This document shows, in pieces, positions 5,594 to 9,459 of a stretch of 9,459 nt of DNA. Source of the DNA: an uncultured Erysipelotrichaceae bacterium. Lineage in GTDB: Bacteria > Bacillota_I > Bacilli_A > Erysipelotrichales > Coprobacillaceae. Location: the NCBI GenBank assembly GCA_937917505.1, contig CALDMQ010000103.1:1-9459 (forward strand), in the 5' to 3' direction. Under the pieces are notes generated by a model. That model made no database searches, was not told where the DNA came from, and saw only the letters and a list, made by a program, of their open reading frames with translations. The translations under genes and the position numbers were made by a program. The stretch's first letter is position 1, and the number at the start of each line of letters is the position of its first letter.

Positions 5594-6820
5594 ATGATTA
5601 GATTTTTTAAAGAAAATATTGAACCAAGACGTTGGTTAAGAAAATTAGAAGTGGGGATATCTATTCTATTGTGTATAGCTTCTGTGGTTTCAATAGGTTA
5701 TGGATTGTTTGAAATAAATGCATCAATTAAACAGGTGCAGTTTATTCAAAGCTTAGAAATGACAAGAAATATAGAATTTGAAGATTACAGTGAAGATAAC
5801 ACAGTTTGTGATGTCACTTATACATATGGTGATAAGGAGCTTGTTGTTTCTTACTCGTATGAAGAATATGTGAAATTGGATGAACAAACAATCACAGCGT
5901 ATGAATACGAAACAGATAATGGAACAAAACTCTATTTTGATCATCAAGATATAAGTGATCAAGAAGTAGAAAATCTTTATTCGCAAGTGAAAGCGAATGA
6001 ATTAGCATCAGTATTTAATTTTGGGATGGCTTCTTTTATTTTGACTTTATCAATTGTGATTATGTTATTATTCTCAAAACAATTTACAACATATGAGAAA
6101 TCATGGTTTGTATCTATTATGGTACTAGCGACAATTATATCTGTTCTTTTCCCGGAGGAAAGTGCAAATGGTGTTAATGGTATTTTGATTATGTTATTGT
6201 ATTTGTTAGATACATTCCTTAATATTTTGTGTGAATTATTAATATCAAAACAATCACGATATAATTTCTTGGTTTCTGTATTGGTTGAAATTGTAGAAAT
6301 CGCAATGTGTATTGTCTTGATGTATCGTTTTGCGACAATGGTAACAACATTATTCTTTTGGTTACCAATTGATATTATTAGTTTTATTAATTGGTCTAAG
6401 CATAAAGATGATGAAGAAAGTGAGTTGACTGTTGTTCGTAAGTTAAAAGGTTACCAAGAGGTTTTGGTTATTCTTGGGATTGTGGTTTGGACGTTTGTTG
6501 TGGGGTATTTGATTAGTGGTTTGGATATTGCAACTGATTTCTATAATAATGAAGTTTTAGAAACAGCAATTATTTATATTGATGCATGTGCCTCTGCAGT
6601 AGGTATTGCAAATGGATTATTTATTTTCTTTAGATTACAAGAACAATGGATAGCTTGGTATATTTGTGCATTTTTAGAAGGTATTATTAATGTGATTTCT
6701 GGGCAATATGTGTTGTTAGTATTGAAATTAGGATATTTTACAAATACAACATATGGATATATCAAATGGAATCGATATATTAAAGAACATGATAAGAAAA
6801 AAGCAGAAATTTCTATTTAA
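5594..6820 (+). CDS. pnuC: PnuC-family nicotinamide riboside transporter with N-terminal extension
   Basis: This integral membrane protein of 408 aa has a C-terminal part (about 165-408) matching PnuC, the facilitator of vitamin B3 precursor uptake (nicotinamide riboside) for NAD synthesis. Supporting motifs are ELLISKQSRYNF (215-225), WLPIDIISFINW (256-267), the YIDACASAVGIANGLFIF stretch (328-345), EQWIAW (350-355) and the closing TTYGYIKWNRY (385-395), all typical PnuC positions. PnuC is usually about 200-250 aa. Here about 160 residues precede the core: a transmembrane helix (18-38), an acidic, probably extracytoplasmic segment (about 43-138) and another helix (139-160). The start at 5594 has AGGAAGG six bases upstream. 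The neighbouring efp is a separate unit with its own candidate promoter. Ligand and extension function are inferred or unknown. Confidence 0.83.
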   Translation: MIRFFKENIEPRRWLRKLEVGISILLCIASVVSIGYGLFEINASIKQVQFIQSLEMTRNIEFEDYSEDNTVCDVTYTYGDKELVVSYSYEEYVKLDEQTITAYEYETDNGTKLYFDHQDISDQEVENLYSQVKANELASVFNFGMASFILTLSIVIMLLFSKQFTTYEKSWFVSIMVLATIISVLFPEESANGVNGILIMLLYLLDTFLNILCELLISKQSRYNFLVSVLVEIVEIAMCIVLMYRFATMVTTLFFWLPIDIISFINWSKHKDDEESELTVVRKLKGYQEVLVILGIVVWTFVVGYLISGLDIATDFYNNEVLETAIIYIDACASAVGIANGLFIFFRLQEQWIAWYICAFLEGIINVISGQYVLLVLKLGYFTNTTYGYIKWNRYIKEHDKKKAEISI

Positions 6821-6823
6821 TCC

Positions 6824-6852
6824 TTGAGGAATAGAAGTAAAATTGATAGAAT
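6824..6852 (+). promoter_or_regulatory. Candidate efp promoter
   Basis: TTGAGG (6824-6829) and TAGAAT (6847-6852) are 17 bases apart, matching the consensus at four and five of six positions. They lie just after the pnuC stop and would give a leader of about 28 bases before efp. Confidence 0.42.
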
Positions 6853-6886
6853 GTATATAGAAAAAATGAGATGAGGTGTATATATT

Positions 6887-7444
6887 ATGGCAATTTCAGC
6901 AGGAGATTTTAAAACAGGATTAACATTGATTGTTGATGGTGATCCTTGTCAGGTTCTAGATTTTCAACATGTAAAACCTGGAAAAGGTGCTGCAATTTTA
7001 AAAACAAAAATGAGAAATTTAAAAACAGGTGCGATTCAAGAAAGAAACTTTAATGCATCTACGAAGTTTGATGCTGCTAATATTTCAAAAAGAGTTGCAC
7101 AATATTCGTATAAAGCTGATTCTACTTATTATTTTATGGACTTAGAAACATATGAAACATATGAGTTAGGAGAAGAACAAGTAGGGGATGCAAAATATTA
7201 TATTATTGAAGGATCAGAAGTATCTTTGATGTTCTTTGAAGGGTTGTTATTGTCTGTTTCCGTTGGAGAAAAAGTAGAACTTACAGTTGTGGAAACAGAT
7301 CCAGCAATCAAAGGTGCACCATCTAATCAAACGAAAGATGCTGTTACAGATACTGGATTATCACTACGAGTTCCTCAATTTATTGAACAAGGGGAAACAA
7401 TTGTGGTTTTCACAGCAGATGGGAAATATGCAGGAAGAGCTTAA
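6887..7444 (+). CDS. efp: Translation elongation factor P
   Basis: EF-P binds between the ribosomal P and E sites and relieves stalling at polyproline stretches. The 185-aa product has the normal length and the three-domain beta-barrel layout: KOW-like N-terminal domain, then two OB domains. The tip loop is QHVKPGKGAA, where Lys33 is the position that carries the modification in relatives (5-aminopentanol on Lys32 in Bacillus; here one residue is added near the N-terminus). The C-terminal signature region from TDTGLSLRVPQFIEQGE is intact. The start has GAGGTG eight bases upstream. The last codons form the 5' arm of its own terminator. No lysine-modification gene lies in the window. Confidence 0.97.
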   Translation: MAISAGDFKTGLTLIVDGDPCQVLDFQHVKPGKGAAILKTKMRNLKTGAIQERNFNASTKFDAANISKRVAQYSYKADSTYYFMDLETYETYELGEEQVGDAKYYIIEGSEVSLMFFEGLLLSVSVGEKVELTVVETDPAIKGAPSNQTKDAVTDTGLSLRVPQFIEQGETIVVFTADGKYAGRA

Positions 7445-7459
7445 TATGCTCTTCTTTTT
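7434..7459 (+). terminator. efp intrinsic terminator overlapping the efp 3' end
   Basis: GAAGAGC (7434-7440) and GCTCTTC (7448-7454) form a perfect 7-bp stem with loop TTAATAT, followed by TTTTT (7455-7459). The 5' arm is in the last efp codons, and the efp stop codon (7442-7444) is in the loop. The T-tract ends three bases before the start codon of the SDR gene. Confidence 0.83.
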
Positions 7460-7462
7460 CAA

Positions 7463-8212
7463 ATGATGAATAAAGTTGTATTAGTAACAGGTGGAGCTCA
7501 AGGTATTGGTAAAGCTATTGCTTTGGAATTGGCTGCATCTCATTATGATATTGTTATTAATTATCTTACATCTTGCCAAGAAGCAGAAATGTTAAAAAAT
7601 GAATTGGTTAAAGAATATGGTATTCGTTGTTTGGCGATTCAAGCTGATGTTTCTAAGGAAGAAGAAGTAAATGAGATGATATCAAAGATAGAAGAAGAAT
7701 TAGGTGGTGTTGATATCTTAGTGAACAATGCAGCCGTTGATCTATCGAATTTATTTCATTTAAAAAATGCAGAAGAATTTAGAAGGACAATGGATGTCAA
7801 TGTTATAGGTGCATTTAATTGTTGCAAGCGTGTGTATAAACATATGTTAGAAAAGGAATATGGAAGAATAGTTAATATTTCTTCTACAAATGGGATTAAT
7901 ACATATTATCCGATGTGTATTGATTATGATGCTTCTAAAGCTGCACTTATCTCTTTAACGCATAATCTTGCTTTTGAATTTGCGCCATATATTCATGTTA
8001 ATTGTATTGCACCTGGATTTATTGGTACAGAGAATGAATTAAATGGTTATGATGAAGAATTTTTAAAAGAAGAGATTGATAAGATTATGGTTAATCGTTA
8101 TGGTGATCCAAAAGAGGTTGCATATTTAGTCAAGTTCTTAATAAGCGATGAAGCAAATTTTATCAATAATACAGTCATAAGAATTGATGGTGGACAAAAA
8201 GGAAGTTGTTAA
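7463..8212 (+). CDS. SDR-family oxidoreductase, FabG-like (3-oxoacyl-ACP reductase type)
   Basis: This is a classical short-chain dehydrogenase/reductase of 249 aa, the standard size, cytoplasmic and NAD(P)H-dependent. The Rossmann motif is TGGAQGIG at 9-16, the structural motif VNNAA at 87-91, and the catalytic residues are Ser141 (in NISST), Tyr155 and Lys159 (YDASK). The PGF(I)GT loop is at 184-189 and the C-terminal IDGGQ at 241-245. FabG is the closest well-known relative, but the gene is not in a fatty-acid cluster, so the substrate is unassigned. ATG codons at 7463 and 7466 are both possible; the Rossmann strand begins at once, so the start cannot be far downstream. Neither has a Shine-Dalgarno: the bases before them are the T-tract of the efp terminator. 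The gene ends inside a bidirectional terminator shared with the convergent gene. Confidence 0.92.
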   Translation: MMNKVVLVTGGAQGIGKAIALELAASHYDIVINYLTSCQEAEMLKNELVKEYGIRCLAIQADVSKEEEVNEMISKIEEELGGVDILVNNAAVDLSNLFHLKNAEEFRRTMDVNVIGAFNCCKRVYKHMLEKEYGRIVNISSTNGINTYYPMCIDYDASKAALISLTHNLAFEFAPYIHVNCIAPGFIGTENELNGYDEEFLKEEIDKIMVNRYGDPKEVAYLVKFLISDEANFINNTVIRIDGGQKGSC

Positions 8213-8227
8213 TCCAACTTCCTTTTT
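8196..8227. terminator. Shared bidirectional terminator with both stop codons in its loop
   Basis: AAAAAGGAAGTTG (8196-8208) and CAACTTCCTTTTT (8215-8227) form a perfect 13-bp stem. The 6-base loop TTAATC holds the SDR stop (8210-8212) and the stop of the opposing gene (8211-8209). Both strands give a T5 run at the 3' edge, so it can end transcription from either side. Confidence 0.88.
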
Positions 8228-9459
8228 AAACGTGTTAATGCAAGTAATATAGATAGTTTGCTATATTCAAGAGTTAATCCGCCTTGAATATATAATGTGT
8301 AAGGTTCTAAAACAGGTGCATCAGCACTTAATTCAATGGTACTTCCTTGAGTGAAACTTCCAGCAGCCATTACTTCATCAAATGGATAACCTGGCATAGG
8401 AGCAGGCATAACACGAACAAAAGAATCGATAGGGCTTGTTTCTTGGATGCCTTGTGTAAAGTTGACTAAGTTTTCTTTTGTTTTGAGTTCTAATGTTTGA
8501 ATGATGTCAGTACGTGGTTCATCATATGTTGGTGATACATTTGAGTAACCAAGTTTTTCTAACATATATGATGTGAATACTGCAGTTTTTAAAGCATTCT
8601 TAACAGCGTTAGGTGCCATGAAAATTCCTTTGTAGAAAGTATTGTTTAAATTAAAGTTAGCACCTAAATCTTTGCCAATTCCAGGTGCTGTTAATCTTTC
8701 AGCTACCATATAAACAAGTTCTTTATTTCCGGCGATATAACCACCAGTAGGAGCAATACCACCGCCTAGGTTCTTCATTAATGACCCTACAACAATATCG
8801 GCACCAACATGTCCGGGTTCACGTGTTTCGACTAATTCTCCATAACAGTTGTCAACCATAATAATGACATCTTGATTCACTTCACGAATCTTTTTAATAA
8901 TTCTTTCGATACAAGATATAGGTAATGATTTTCTATGTGAATATCCACGTGATCTTTGTATTTCTACTAATTTAACATTATTTTCTTTTAAACGTTGGAC
9001 AATTGTATCATCATCAAAATCGTCTTGAATTAATTCGATTTGCTCGTAAAAGACACCTTGTGCTTTCAATGATTGAGAAGAATTACCACTGATTCCAATC
9101 ATTTCTTGTAAAGAATCATATGGAGCACCGGAAAGAGAAATCATTGTATCGCCATGTTTAAGTAAAGCTGATAAAGTTAAATAAATAGCATTTGTTCCAC
9201 TCATAATTTGTGGTCTCACTAAAGAATCTTCACAACCTAAGACTTCAGCAAATATTTTTTCTAATTTATCTCTTCCTTCATCATAATTCCCATATCCATT
9301 AATATCGCTAAAATCTGAATATGAGACCTTATTTTTGATAAATGCTGATAAAATACGATTTGAATTCTCTAAGCATATTGCATCAATGTTACTGTAGATA
9401 TCCTTTAAAATGATATCTGATTCATTTGCTAATTTTAAATATTCTGGATTGATTTGTTT
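8209..9459 (-). CDS. YnbB / methionine gamma-lyase-family PLP enzyme ('aluminum resistance protein'), 5' partial
   Basis: The minus-strand frame is open from the window edge (9459) to the TAA at 8211-8209, giving 416 visible residues against about 420 for Bacillus YnbB, so only a few N-terminal residues are missing. The GTG at 9219 is an internal Val codon. The block GYGNYDEGRDKLEKIFAEVL is followed by DSLVRPQIMSGTNAI, characteristic of this family of fold-type I PLP proteins. The aspartate of MVDNCYGE would contact the PLP ring nitrogen, and Lys229 (codon at 8775-8773, in GSLMKNLGGG) is the expected Schiff-base lysine before the glycine-rich IAPTGGYIAG. The family is annotated from methionine gamma-lyase similarity and an old aluminum-resistance report; its true substrate is not established. 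It ends inside the shared terminator, overlapping the SDR gene by four bases. Confidence 0.92.
   Translation of the reverse strand, partial: KQINPEYLKLANESDIILKDIYSNIDAICLENSNRILSAFIKNKVSYSDFSDINGYGNYDEGRDKLEKIFAEVLGCEDSLVRPQIMSGTNAIYLTLSALLKHGDTMISLSGAPYDSLQEMIGISGNSSQSLKAQGVFYEQIELIQDDFDDDTIVQRLKENNVKLVEIQRSRGYSHRKSLPISCIERIIKKIREVNQDVIIMVDNCYGELVETREPGHVGADIVVGSLMKNLGGGIAPTGGYIAGNKELVYMVAERLTAPGIGKDLGANFNLNNTFYKGIFMAPNAVKNALKTAVFTSYMLEKLGYSNVSPTYDEPRTDIIQTLELKTKENLVNFTQGIQETSPIDSFVRVMPAPMPGYPFDEVMAAGSFTQGSTIELSADAPVLEPYTLYIQGGLTLEYSKLSILLALTRLKRKLD

Noticed and set aside
5753..5986. Minus-strand open frame inside pnuC, and a similar one at 6574-6765
   Set aside because: Both are antisense to a well-supported membrane protein gene and lack ribosome sites.
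9217..9219. GTG at 9219 as the start of the YnbB-like gene
   Set aside because: The frame continues upstream to the window edge with conserved family sequence (GYGNYDEGRD), so this Val is internal.

Overview
The window reads as AT-rich Bacillota (Firmicutes) DNA. The ribosomal proteins, EF-P and the YnbB-type PLP enzyme all have Firmicutes-like sequences. Shine-Dalgarno sites are strong and purine-rich, and promoters are TTGACA/TATAAT type with extended -10 elements. An Erysipelotrichia/Coprobacillaceae-like gut bacterium would fit, but that is inference. TGA is an ordinary stop and TGG encodes Trp in the intact genes.

Layout. (1) Positions 1-1334 hold two accessory plus-strand genes: the C-terminal three quarters of an S66-family LD-carboxypeptidase/MccF-like peptidase, cut by the window edge, and a GNAT acetyltransferase. 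(2) Positions 1335-2053 are a degraded, gene-free stretch. (3) Positions 2073-2599 hold a small flavodoxin-fold protein with a perfect palindrome just upstream of its ribosome site. (4) Positions 2679-3694 are the ribosomal protein operon rplM-rpsI, with a near-consensus promoter, a leader hairpin that is probably the L13 autoregulatory element, and a strong terminator. (5) Positions 3787-5100 are a decayed mobile-element remnant on the minus strand. It contains a tyrosine recombinase fragment with two in-frame stops. Next to it is a compact, self-contained cassette: promoter, two tandem GC-rich RNA repeats, a hairpin, a ribosome site, a broken gene resembling the PBECR4 nuclease family, and a terminator. 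(6) Positions 5594-8212 hold plus-strand housekeeping genes: a PnuC-type transporter with an unusual N-terminal extension, efp, and a FabG-like SDR. (7) Positions 8209-9459 hold a converging YnbB / methionine gamma-lyase-family gene on the minus strand, which runs off the window.

The most interesting item is the RNA of region 5. Its two adjacent repeats (35 and 33 nt) can each fold as an H-type pseudoknot. One stem and the A-rich loop are conserved between them, and the second stem shows four compensatory pair changes. The arrangement of promoter, tandem pseudoknots, leaky hairpin terminator and predicted RNase gene is that of type III toxin-antitoxin loci (ToxIN/CptIN/TenpIN). The gene, however, does not look like ToxN, CptN or TenpN. 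It resembles a different predicted nuclease family and is inactivated here by a frameshift and a nonsense codon. It could be a relic of an undescribed RNA-antitoxin/PBECR4 toxin system; intact relatives would decide.

Two compact arrangements elsewhere also stand out. The SDR start codon lies three bases after the T-tract of the efp terminator, with no Shine-Dalgarno. The SDR and YnbB-like genes converge so tightly that both stop codons lie in the six-base loop of a shared 13-bp bidirectional terminator made from the two coding ends.
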